Assembly (NCBI GenBank): GCA_050874665.1
Contig: JBNMLC010000034.1
Coordinates: forward strand, 1 to 17,587
Direction: 5' to 3'
DNA length: 17,587 nucleotides
Source: RUG11237 sp050874665
Lineage (GTDB): Bacteria > Bacillota > Clostridia > Lachnospirales > Lachnospiraceae
In this document: positions 1-6,526 of the stretch, piece by piece
Layout of the letters: each line of letters begins with the position of its first letter
Numbering within the stretch: position 1 is the stretch's first letter
Translations under genes and position numbers: made by a program
Notes under the pieces: generated by a model
Database searches by the model: none
Told to the model about the DNA's origin: nothing
What the model saw: only the letters and a program-made list of their open reading frames with translations

Positions 1-318
1 AATTCCTTAGTCGCTTCTTGGGAGGGGTTAGGAATGGTATTATAGTTAAAAATATACAAAACTCTTATGGGGTTCTATTTGGTTTTGTTGTCTAATATTT
101 ACAAAATCAAATTTTTTTCTAAAAAATTCTTGCAATTTTCAGACTTCTTGTGAGAACAGCTACTTCACATTCCCGTTTCCTCTGCCTTCTAAGGAAGAAT
201 TTATTCTATCCTCAATATTTCTTAAGAAATTCTCTATCTGGATTTAAAATTTTTTTCATATTTTAATGCTACACTATAATCCGTAAACGATGTACAGCAG
301 AATGAGAAAGGTGATTTT
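1..318. other. Gene-free stretch before the 62-aa protein
   Basis: No ORF of convincing length or codon pattern is seen on either strand. It is very AT-rich. Visible items are a 14-bp perfect palindrome ATTTCTTAAGAAAT at 217-230, and a minus-strand TATAAT (39-44) with only a poor -35 candidate, so a divergent promoter there is possible but weak. A Shine-Dalgarno-like GGAGG near 21-25 precedes an ATG that stops after three codons. The plus-strand promoter for the next gene lies at its right end. Confidence 0.5.
253..280 (+). promoter_or_regulatory. Likely sigma-A promoter of the 62-aa protein gene
   Basis: A perfect -10 hexamer TATAAT is at 275-280. TTTTCA at 253-258 matches TTGACA at four of six positions, with a 16-bp spacer. 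This leaves a leader of roughly 30 nt before the ATG at 319, with a good ribosome site (AAGGTG) just upstream of it. Confidence 0.5.
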
Positions 319-507
319 ATGAAGCGTAAAAGCAGCGACTACAAATATGTAGATGTTCCCAAAAAGAAGGTTGGCAATTATATTATTATTGCTGTAGGCG
401 TATTGGCTATACTCATTACCGGCTTTTTGTATGCATCTAAATTAAACGACAACGCCAATATGGCACACTCTTTAAAAGATTCTTTAAAAAATATACATTT
501 ATCATAA
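319..507 (+). CDS. Small single-pass membrane protein, function unknown
   Basis: A 62-residue protein that I do not recognise. The first 18 residues are basic (several Lys and Arg), followed by a hydrophobic helix at about residues 19-40 and then a polar tail of about 20 residues. The positive-inside rule suggests the N-terminus is cytoplasmic and the short tail is outside. The start is supported by AAGGTG 6-7 nt before the ATG and by a TATAAT box about 40 nt upstream. It lies 58 nt ahead of the SleC-like gene on the same strand, so a sporulation or envelope role is possible, but that is only a guess from position. No terminator is seen between the two genes, so they may be partly co-transcribed. 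Confidence 0.65.
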   Translation: MKRKSSDYKYVDVPKKKVGNYIIIAVGVLAILITGFLYASKLNDNANMAHSLKDSLKNIHLS

Positions 508-530
508 TCCCCTTCTTTGCCTCATATATT
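502..530 (+). promoter_or_regulatory. Sigma-E-like mother-cell promoter candidate for sleC
   Basis: TCATAAT (502-508) matches the sigma-E -35 pattern KMATATT at six of seven positions. After a 14-bp spacer, CATATATT (523-530) matches the -10 pattern CATACAMT at six of eight. It overlaps the stop codon of the 62-aa gene and would start transcription near 537, ahead of the SD at 550-554. SleC-type enzymes are made in the mother cell, which fits. In such AT-rich sequence a chance match is possible. Confidence 0.4.
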
Positions 531-565
531 TTATTAATTTAAAATACATGAGGTATTTCTATTTT

Positions 566-1843
566 ATGTCCAGATTATATATGCAGCAGGATATGGAAAA
601 TCATGTGGATCAAGGACATCTACTGATTAATATTCGTTCTCAAACAGGTGAAATCCCCATTGAGGGTGCCACCATACGCCTATCGTACACCGGACAACCG
701 GATACCGTCTTAGAAACACTTTCTTCTAACGTTTCCGGACAGACGGAGGACATTCTTCTTGATACTCCGCCTCTAGAATACAGTATGGAGCCCTCTCCCA
801 ACCAACCCTATGCTGAATATACTATTGATGTGTCCGCCCAGGGCTATGAACCCATCAATATCAGTGGTATTGAATTATTACCCAATGAGCAGGCTGTGCA
901 AAATGTCGTTCTGACCCCTTTAGCAGAAACGGTTACGAGCGAAGATCATATTGTGATCGGTCCGCATACTCTATTTGGTGATTATCCTCCTAAAATTCCT
1001 GAAGATGAAATCAAACCTGTAAATGAAAGTGGTGAAATCGTCTTAAGCCGTGTGGTGGTGCCCGAATATGTTGTAGTGCACGACGGACCTCCCGGTGATA
1101 ATTCTGCCACTGATTATTATGTACGTTTCAGAGATTATATCAAAAATGTTGCAAGCAGTGAAATATATGCTACATGGTCTGAATCTACAATCCGTGCCAA
1201 TGTGCTTGCTATCATCTCGTTTACTTTAAACAGAGTATATACCGAATGGTATAGAAACAAAGGGTACGATTTCACCATAACCTCCTCTACAGCTTATGAC
1301 CATAAATGGATTCGTGGAAGAAATATTTTCGAAAATATTTCGTATATCGTAGATGAAATTTTTGCGAATTATCTATCCAGACCTAATGTAAAACAGCCTA
1401 TTCTCACTCAATATTGTGACGGTCAGCGTGTACAATGTTTAGACCGTGGCTGGATGACACAATGGGGCAGTAAATATCTTGGTGATCAGGGGTACAGCCC
1501 TATTGACATCTTACAATACTATTATGGAGATGATATGTATATTAATACCGCAGAACAGATTTCAGGGATTCCTGCTTCATGGCCTGGTTATGATTTAAGC
1601 ATTGGCTCTAGCGGTACAAAAGTACGGCAAATCCAAGAACAACTGGATCGTATCGCTCAAACCTACACTGCAATACCCCGCCTAAGGGCTGATGGAATCT
1701 ATGGTCCCGCCACTGCGGAAGCAGTACGTGAATTCCAACGCATTTTTGGATTGCCTGTCACGGGTGTCATAGACTATCCAACCTGGTACGAAATATCAGG
1801 TATTTATGTTGCAATCACCCGTATCGGAGAACTTTATCCGTAA
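566..1843 (+). CDS. sleC: SleC-type spore cortex-lytic pre-proenzyme
   Basis: Proenzyme for degrading spore cortex peptidoglycan during germination. Numbering from the upstream ATG at 548: residues 22-125 are an Ig-like pro-region (GEIPIEGATI...SGQTEDILLDTPPLE) typical of SleC. Residues 135-175 are a Pro-rich linker (GPHTLFGDYPPKIPEDE). Residues 190-335 are the SpoIID/LytB-like lytic transglycosylase domain, with E205 in NVASSEIYATW as likely catalytic acid, then NRVYTEWYRNKGY and TQYCDG. Residues 348-415 are a PG_binding_1 domain (GSSGTKVRQIQEQL, DGIYGPATAEAV). Length and domain order match clostridial SleC. I prefer the ATG at 566 because GAGGT (550-554) lies 11 nt before it and the ATG at 548 has no SD; this gives 425 residues. 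No signal peptide is visible. In Clostridium, Csp proteases activate SleC; none is in the window. Confidence 0.85.
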   Translation: MSRLYMQQDMENHVDQGHLLINIRSQTGEIPIEGATIRLSYTGQPDTVLETLSSNVSGQTEDILLDTPPLEYSMEPSPNQPYAEYTIDVSAQGYEPINISGIELLPNEQAVQNVVLTPLAETVTSEDHIVIGPHTLFGDYPPKIPEDEIKPVNESGEIVLSRVVVPEYVVVHDGPPGDNSATDYYVRFRDYIKNVASSEIYATWSESTIRANVLAIISFTLNRVYTEWYRNKGYDFTITSSTAYDHKWIRGRNIFENISYIVDEIFANYLSRPNVKQPILTQYCDGQRVQCLDRGWMTQWGSKYLGDQGYSPIDILQYYYGDDMYINTAEQISGIPASWPGYDLSIGSSGTKVRQIQEQLDRIAQTYTAIPRLRADGIYGPATAEAVREFQRIFGLPVTGVIDYPTWYEISGIYVAITRIGELYP

Positions 1844-1873
1844 TACTTACCAGTTCTCTTTTGCTTACGCAAA

Positions 1874-1914
1874 ATGACCGGACTTTTCGTGATAACACTG
1901 AAAAGTCCGGTCAT
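1874..1914. terminator. Hairpin between converging genes
   Basis: A perfect 15-bp stem (1874-1888 with 1900-1914) closes an 11-nt loop. It lies between the convergent ends of sleC and the PqqD-family gene. Plus-strand readout is followed by a modest T-rich tract (ATTTCTTCTT). The minus-strand tail is poorer. It probably ends sleC and may serve both directions. Confidence 0.75.
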
Positions 1915-1967
1915 ATTTCTTCTTAGTCTATTATCTATTGCTGTCTATCGCAAATTAAGATAATGTG

Positions 1968-2297
1968 TCAAAAAACAATAAACTGATGTTTTTTTAGTAC
2001 CTGAAAATAATTAAATATGCGTTGTTCTAAATCTTCGATTTCTTCTTCCTGCTGCTCTTGAAGTGAATTTTTAATCTCTTCGATTGTACGTTTTCCATCA
2101 ATGCTTTTCCATATAAAACTTCCATATTCGTCTAACGGAATCTTATCAACTCTTACTCTTCCCGTAAACCTCTTGATGGCACCATACAACAAATCCTTTC
2201 TCTCAACTCTGATTCTTATTCTTCCTGATTTATTTTCCTCCCATACCAAGTCAGGGTTTTTAATTGGAATCGCAAACAATATCTCTCTTCTTTCCAT
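1968..2297 (-). CDS. PqqD-family protein (RRE-like), orphan
   Basis: A 109-residue protein resembling the PqqD family, small winged-helix proteins that bind precursor peptides for radical-SAM or other RiPP enzymes. The recognisable core is at about residues 40-108: RFTGRVRVDKIPLDEYGSFI, then WKSIDGKRTIEEI, then a Glu-rich helix and a final hydrophobic strand. The first 35 residues are an extension ahead of the core. The start is supported by TAGGAG five bases before the ATG. It begins 12 nt after the MATE stop codon, so the two form an operon. No radical-SAM enzyme, precursor peptide or leader peptidase is seen nearby. Family membership is fairly secure; a role in peptide modification is not shown. 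Such solitary PqqD-like proteins occur in clostridia with no established function that I know of. Confidence 0.75.
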   Translation of the reverse strand: MERREILFAIPIKNPDLVWEENKSGRIRIRVERKDLLYGAIKRFTGRVRVDKIPLDEYGSFIWKSIDGKRTIEEIKNSLQEQQEEEIEDLEQRIFNYFQVLKKHQFIVF

Positions 2298-2309
2298 ACT
2301 TACTCCTAT

Positions 2310-3665
2310 TTATCGTGTTACATTTTTCAGCCATTTCTTCTGCCGATACCTCCAAAAACTAAATGGCAATTTCACTAATTCGTCTGACAACAGTATCAAA
2401 TATACAACTTCCACAGGTGCTTTAAACAAAAATGCGGCTATCGCACCGAAAAGAATGGAACAGCACCACATGCTTCCCGCATCAATAAACAAGCCCACTT
2501 TCGTATCGCCCCCTGCACGCAATATTCCCACAATCAGCGTTGTATTCATCGCCTGTGCTAACACATACACCGCCATACAAAGCAACATAAAGCTCATATA
2601 ATCTGCCGAACGGTCTGATACACTTAGATATGAAATCACAAACGGTCTCGCCACTAAGATTATGCTGCCGCCTATCACACCAAAAATCAAAGAAAGTTCT
2701 ATAAAACGCTTCGCATATTTTTCTGCAAGCTCTGTTTTATTTTCTCCAATAACCTTGCCCAACATAATAGAGGTCGCATTGGCAATACCAAACACAATCA
2801 CTGTTGCAAGATTTCTCGTAACCTGCGCAACGGAATTTGCGGCAACTGCAGAACTGTTTAAATGACCAATAATAGCTGCATTAGCGGAAAACCCTGCTCC
2901 CCAGATTAATTCATTTATAATTACCGGAGAAGAATATTTTAAAAAATCGTGAAACAGCAATGGATTCTTAGACCAAATATCGCTTACCTTGAGGCGAATA
3001 TCCCTGTTTTTCCATTTTGCATACCATAATACAATAATGAGTTCTGTTAGTCTTGCAATCAATGTTGCTGTTGCTGCGCCCTCAATACCCATAGCCGGAA
3101 TTCCCAAAAGTCCAAAGATAAAAACTGCATTCAAAACAATATTAATCATCATGGAAATTAAATATACAATTGTAGAGATTACAACACGCTCTACGCTCCG
3201 CATAATATTTAAATAAACTATGGTCACCGCCTGAAACAGATAAGTATATGCTACAATTTTTAAATATTTCACTCCTTCAGCAATCACACTCGGCTCACTT
3301 GTAAAGATATGCATTAATTGTGTTGGAAAGCACAAGGTTATCACTGTAAACAGAACCGCTGCCAGCAATGATACACGAAATGCTATGCCCAGCACTTTTT
3401 CTATGGTACGCCTGTCACCTTTTCCCCAGTATTGGGCTGTTAAAACAGTAGCACCGGAAGTAATTCCAAAAAATATCAGATTCAGTATAAATTGAATCTG
3501 ACCAGCGAGGGAGCAGCCGGACAATACATCCTCCCCTACCTTTCCGAGCATAACCACATCTGCCGTGGTAATTCCTGTATTAATCAGGTTTTGCAATGCC
3601 ATAGGCACTACCAGTGCGACTACCTTTTTGTAAAACTCTTTCCCTTCTTCCTCTAATTTTATCAT
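2310..3665 (-). CDS. MATE family efflux transporter
   Basis: A 451-residue integral membrane protein of the multidrug and toxic-compound extrusion family, which exports cationic drugs or metabolites using a Na+ or H+ gradient. The length and about 12 hydrophobic helices fit MATE. Family-like segments are the N-terminal VPMALQNLINTGITTADVVM, the repeat around GITSGATVLTAQYWGKGD at residues 68-85, and the second-half counterpart VIINELIWGAGFSANAAIIG near residues 243-262. The start ATG follows AAAGGACAG at good spacing. It has its own promoter just upstream and is followed 12 nt later by the PqqD-family gene. The substrate cannot be read from the sequence. Confidence 0.9.
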   Translation of the reverse strand: MIKLEEEGKEFYKKVVALVVPMALQNLINTGITTADVVMLGKVGEDVLSGCSLAGQIQFILNLIFFGITSGATVLTAQYWGKGDRRTIEKVLGIAFRVSLLAAVLFTVITLCFPTQLMHIFTSEPSVIAEGVKYLKIVAYTYLFQAVTIVYLNIMRSVERVVISTIVYLISMMINIVLNAVFIFGLLGIPAMGIEGAATATLIARLTELIIVLWYAKWKNRDIRLKVSDIWSKNPLLFHDFLKYSSPVIINELIWGAGFSANAAIIGHLNSSAVAANSVAQVTRNLATVIVFGIANATSIMLGKVIGENKTELAEKYAKRFIELSLIFGVIGGSIILVARPFVISYLSVSDRSADYMSFMLLCMAVYVLAQAMNTTLIVGILRAGGDTKVGLFIDAGSMWCCSILFGAIAAFLFKAPVEVVYLILLSDELVKLPFSFWRYRQKKWLKNVTR

Positions 3666-3691
3666 ATCTGTCCTTTCATTTTACAACGAAA

Positions 3692-3722
3692 GACAGACCT
3701 GCCAGATTATAGCAGGTCTATC
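3692..3722 (-). terminator. Weak terminator hairpin after buk
   Basis: Arms 3712-3722 and 3692-3702 pair over 11 positions (one G-U) around a 9-nt loop, about 30 nt after the buk stop. The following tract (GTCTTTCGTTGT) is only moderately T-rich, so termination may be partial and let some ptb-buk transcripts enter the MATE gene. Confidence 0.55.
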
Positions 3723-3734
3723 ATCCTTTGTCTT
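3706..3734 (-). promoter_or_regulatory. Promoter of the MATE-pqqD operon
   Basis: On the minus strand, AAGACA (3734-3729) and a perfect TATAAT (3711-3706) are separated by 17 bp. The expected start near 3699 gives a leader of about 33 nt. The -10 box is the loop of the buk terminator hairpin, so promoter and terminator are physically merged. Confidence 0.6.
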
Positions 3735-3751
3735 ATCATTCAATTTATCAA

Positions 3752-4819
3752 TTAGTACTTCATTACTTCTTCTTCGCCATTTAAGACACGAAGAGCCCCC
3801 TGTGCTAAAGCTAACAATTCATCTTCTCCAGGATATACAGTGAATTCTCCCACAAATCCTGCTCTTTCTTTTATTGCATTTACTACTAAGTCACTATATG
3901 CAATACCACCTGTTACTACAACCTGATCCACTTTACCTTTTAATACGGTTGCTGCTGCTCCGATTGCCTTTGCCATCTGATAAATAAATGCATCAAAGAT
4001 TAACTGGTACTCCTTCTTTCCTTCGTTTGCACCTGCTATGACATCACGCATATCATTGGTTCCAAGATATGCATTCGTACCACCATTTCCGACGATTTTC
4101 TTATATACTTCCTGCTCTGTATATTTGCCACTAAAGCACATTCTTACTAATGCTCCCGGAGGCACTGCCCCTGCTCGTTCCGGTGAGAATGGACCATCAC
4201 CTTCTAACGCATTGGCAACATCTACAACCTTACCGTTTTCATGTGCACCAACAGATACACCACCGCCCATATGTACAACAATTAAATTCAAGTCTTCATA
4301 TTTTTTTCCGTGTTCCTTAGCATAACGCTTTGCAACTGCTTTCTGATTCAATGCATGGAAAATACTTGTTCTTGGCAGTTCCGGATGTCCTGAAATTCTT
4401 GCCACATCAGATAATTCATCTACGCACACAGGGTCAACGATGTAAGACGGTACCCCTACTTCATCTGCAATTTCCTTTGCCAGAATGCCTCCAAGATTAG
4501 ATGCATGCTGTCCCTGTACACCAATTTCTAAATCTTTAATTAATTCCGGTGTTGTTGCATAAGTACCACTTAAGATTGGCTTTAAAAGACCACCGCGACC
4601 TACAACAACGCCTAATTCTTTAATATCAAAATTCTTTTCCTTTAACACATTTAAAATAACTTCCTTACGGAAATCCTTCTGATCTACAATAGATGCATAT
4701 TTTGAAATTTCTTCTGTGGAATGACGAAGTGTTTCGTCAAATAAAAGTGTTTCGTCCTCAAATACTCCAATTTTGGTTGAAGTAGAACCTGGGTTAATAA
4801 TCAAACTCTTGATAGACAT
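3752..4819 (-). CDS. buk: Butyrate kinase
   Basis: Converts butyryl phosphate and ADP to butyrate and ATP, the final step of the ptb-buk route of butyrate fermentation, in the cytoplasm. The 355-residue length is normal for the acetokinase-type ASKHA family. Visible motifs are the N-terminal phosphate-binding INPGSTSTKIGVFE (residues 8-21), VVHMGGGVSVGAH in the middle, the substrate-site segment EGDGPFSPERAGAVPPGAL, and VVVTGGIAYSD near the C-terminus. AAGGAGG precedes the ATG. It lies 20 nt after ptb, so the pair is an operon expressed in pathway order. A branched-chain (isobutyrate) kinase is the main alternative; the ptb neighbour and close fit favour butyrate. Confidence 0.93.
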   Translation of the reverse strand: MSIKSLIINPGSTSTKIGVFEDETLLFDETLRHSTEEISKYASIVDQKDFRKEVILNVLKEKNFDIKELGVVVGRGGLLKPILSGTYATTPELIKDLEIGVQGQHASNLGGILAKEIADEVGVPSYIVDPVCVDELSDVARISGHPELPRTSIFHALNQKAVAKRYAKEHGKKYEDLNLIVVHMGGGVSVGAHENGKVVDVANALEGDGPFSPERAGAVPPGALVRMCFSGKYTEQEVYKKIVGNGGTNAYLGTNDMRDVIAGANEGKKEYQLIFDAFIYQMAKAIGAAATVLKGKVDQVVVTGGIAYSDLVVNAIKERAGFVGEFTVYPGEDELLALAQGALRVLNGEEEVMKY

Positions 4820-4839
4820 AATCTGCCTCCTTATTATTA

Positions 4840-5754
4840 TTATTTATTCATTGTTTCAGCCACTACCGCTGCAAGTGCAATAGAGTTTACTTTTGTTTCA
4901 AATGTATCAGAACGTGATGTTAAAATAACCGGAGCTTTTGTTCCTGTTAAAATACAGCCATTCTTTACTTCTGCTGTATGTACAAGTGCTTTGTATACAA
5001 GATTTCCTGCATGAATATCCGGGAATAAAAGAATATCAGCATCTCCCTGAATCTTTCTGTCTGTTGCTCCTTTATGTTTTGCAGCCTCCGGATCAATAGC
5101 AAGGTCAAGGGATAACGGTCCATCAACGATGCAGTTCTTAATTTTTCCTTCTTCACACATCTTTGTAAGTTCTGCTGCCTCTACAGTTACAGGCATTTTC
5201 GGATTTACAACTTCTACTGCAGCTAATGGTGCAATCTTTGGACATTCAATACCACAAGCCTGTGCAACCGGTACCGTATTCTCAATAATCTGTACTTTTT
5301 CTTCTAATGTCGGGTAAGTCATGAAAGCAACGTCTGTTAAGAATAATAAATGGTCAATACCCTTTACTTCAAATACACATACATGAGAAAGTGCATTTCC
5401 TGTTCTCAGACCAACTTCCTTGTTTAAAACACTCTTTAAGAAGTTCTTTGTATCAATGAGTCCCTTCATATACATGTCAGCTTTTCCATCATGTACAAGT
5501 TTCACAGCCTTTAATGACGCTTCAATCATATCAGGCTCATCAATGATTTCAAACTGAGACAAATCGATATTTAAAGATGCTGCAATTTCTTCCATTTTTG
5601 CCTTATCACCAACCAGAATAGCATCTGCAATGTTTTTTTCTTTTGCAGCACGAACTGCTTCTAACACTTCCGAATCCTGTGCTACTGCTACTGCCACTTT
5701 TTTCATTTCACATTCTGATACTTTTGCAATTAAATCGTCAAAACTGTTTTTCAT
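4840..5754 (-). CDS. ptb: Phosphate butyryltransferase
   Basis: Swaps the CoA of butyryl-CoA for phosphate, giving butyryl phosphate for the kinase encoded next. The 304-residue protein is a full-length PTA/PTB-family enzyme: an N-terminal Rossmann-like part (KVAVAVAQDSEVLEAVRAAK), MYMKGLIDTKNFLKSVL near residue 93, and the conserved C-terminal stretches GDADILLFPDIHAGNLVYK and GTKAPVILTSRSD. GAGGTG precedes the ATG. It is first in the operon, behind a recognisable promoter, and buk follows after 20 nt. A bifunctional phosphate acetyl/butyryltransferase is possible, but the buk partner makes butyryl-CoA the likely substrate. Confidence 0.93.
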   Translation of the reverse strand: MKNSFDDLIAKVSECEMKKVAVAVAQDSEVLEAVRAAKEKNIADAILVGDKAKMEEIAASLNIDLSQFEIIDEPDMIEASLKAVKLVHDGKADMYMKGLIDTKNFLKSVLNKEVGLRTGNALSHVCVFEVKGIDHLLFLTDVAFMTYPTLEEKVQIIENTVPVAQACGIECPKIAPLAAVEVVNPKMPVTVEAAELTKMCEEGKIKNCIVDGPLSLDLAIDPEAAKHKGATDRKIQGDADILLFPDIHAGNLVYKALVHTAEVKNGCILTGTKAPVILTSRSDTFETKVNSIALAAVVAETMNK

Positions 5755-5828
5755 TTCTTTACACCTCGTAATTTTTTATTCATTTTCTCTGCTTTACAGC
5801 AGTGTATTTTATTTGCACTTTACTCTAA

Positions 5829-5857
5829 ATACTATCACTTTGCGATATAAAGGTCAA
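5829..5857 (-). promoter_or_regulatory. Promoter of the ptb-buk operon
   Basis: On the minus strand, TTGACC (5857-5852), one base from consensus, is 17 bp from TAGTAT (5834-5829). The expected start near 5822 gives a leader of about 67 nt. No clear operator palindrome is seen around it. Confidence 0.6.
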
Positions 5858-5875
5858 GAAATCTTGCTAATTTTT

Positions 5876-5931
5876 TAACAAAAAAGTAGTCGGAGTGTTT
5901 TGGGATAACCCAAAACCTCTCCGACTACTTT
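5876..5931 (-). terminator. Strong terminator after the DUF4340 gene
   Basis: A 13-bp outer stem (5883-5895 with 5919-5931) and an 8-bp inner stem (5897-5904 with 5909-5916) with a tetraloop are followed on the minus strand by a T-run. It lies a few bases after the stop codon at 5939 and insulates ptb-buk from the ABC operon. Confidence 0.9.
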
Positions 5932-5938
5932 GCATATG

Positions 5939-6526
5939 TTATTCTTCCGTTTCCTCAGTGGTTTCTGTACTTTCTTCGGTTGTTTCTTCTGGTGTTTCTG
6001 CTGTAGTAGTTTCTGTTGATTTCAGACTATCCACTGAAGTATCAAATCCTGTTACAATATCAGAATCTACCAAATATAATTCTTTCGAATCATCAATAGA
6101 AAGATAATATTTCGAAACAATTTCGTTGTACATACCAATTTTTACCACTGTACTTCCTTGTTCTGTTTCTAAAGTAATAACGTTCGTTGGTTCGTCAAAT
6201 CCATAATCGCTTAATTTTTCTGCCGTAATTTTTTCAGTAGAACCGACATCGCATACTTTTTCTAGCATTTCTTCAATTCTTTCTTCATCCATATTCAATG
6301 ATGTATCTCCAGTATAAATCCAGTCATCACCGTCTTTTTTATAACTTAGTGTTTCACCATCTTTTAAATAGGAAAATCCTGTCACATCACTCACGGAAAC
6401 TTCCACTGGCTTCATGGTTTCGGCCTCCTGCTTCTTAGCCTGATTAGAATTATATGCCTTTACTCCTAAATAACCACCAATACATAATACCAGTAATATA
6501 ATGCCTGCAATCATCTGTTTCTTCAT
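5939..6526 (-). CDS. DUF4340 domain protein of the ABC operon
   Basis: A 195-residue membrane-anchored protein. Residues 5-26 are an N-terminal membrane helix after MKKQ. Residues 40-165 resemble a DUF4340 unit (SYLKDGETLSYKKDGDDWIY, EKLSDYGFDEPTNVITLET, YYLSIDDSKELYLV). The last 25 residues are almost wholly Thr, Glu, Ser and Pro. DUF4340 proteins are usually linked to Gld-type ABC transporters, as here. Its ATG overlaps the stop of the permease by one base, so translation is coupled. Its molecular role is unknown; by location it should face the outside and assist the GldG-like domain. It is shorter than many DUF4340 proteins, which can carry more than one repeat. Confidence 0.8.
   Translation of the reverse strand: MKKQMIAGIILLVLCIGGYLGVKAYNSNQAKKQEAETMKPVEVSVSDVTGFSYLKDGETLSYKKDGDDWIYTGDTSLNMDEERIEEMLEKVCDVGSTEKITAEKLSDYGFDEPTNVITLETEQGSTVVKIGMYNEIVSKYYLSIDDSKELYLVDSDIVTGFDTSVDSLKSTETTTAETPEETTEESTETTEETEE

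Noticed and set aside
548..565. ATG at 548 as start of the SleC-like protein
   Set aside because: It has no SD and overlaps the GAGGT that correctly serves the ATG at 566.
2101..2601. Plus-strand ORF of 166 codons
   Set aside because: It lies opposite the PqqD-family and MATE genes, has no SD, and its composition is that of an antisense shadow.
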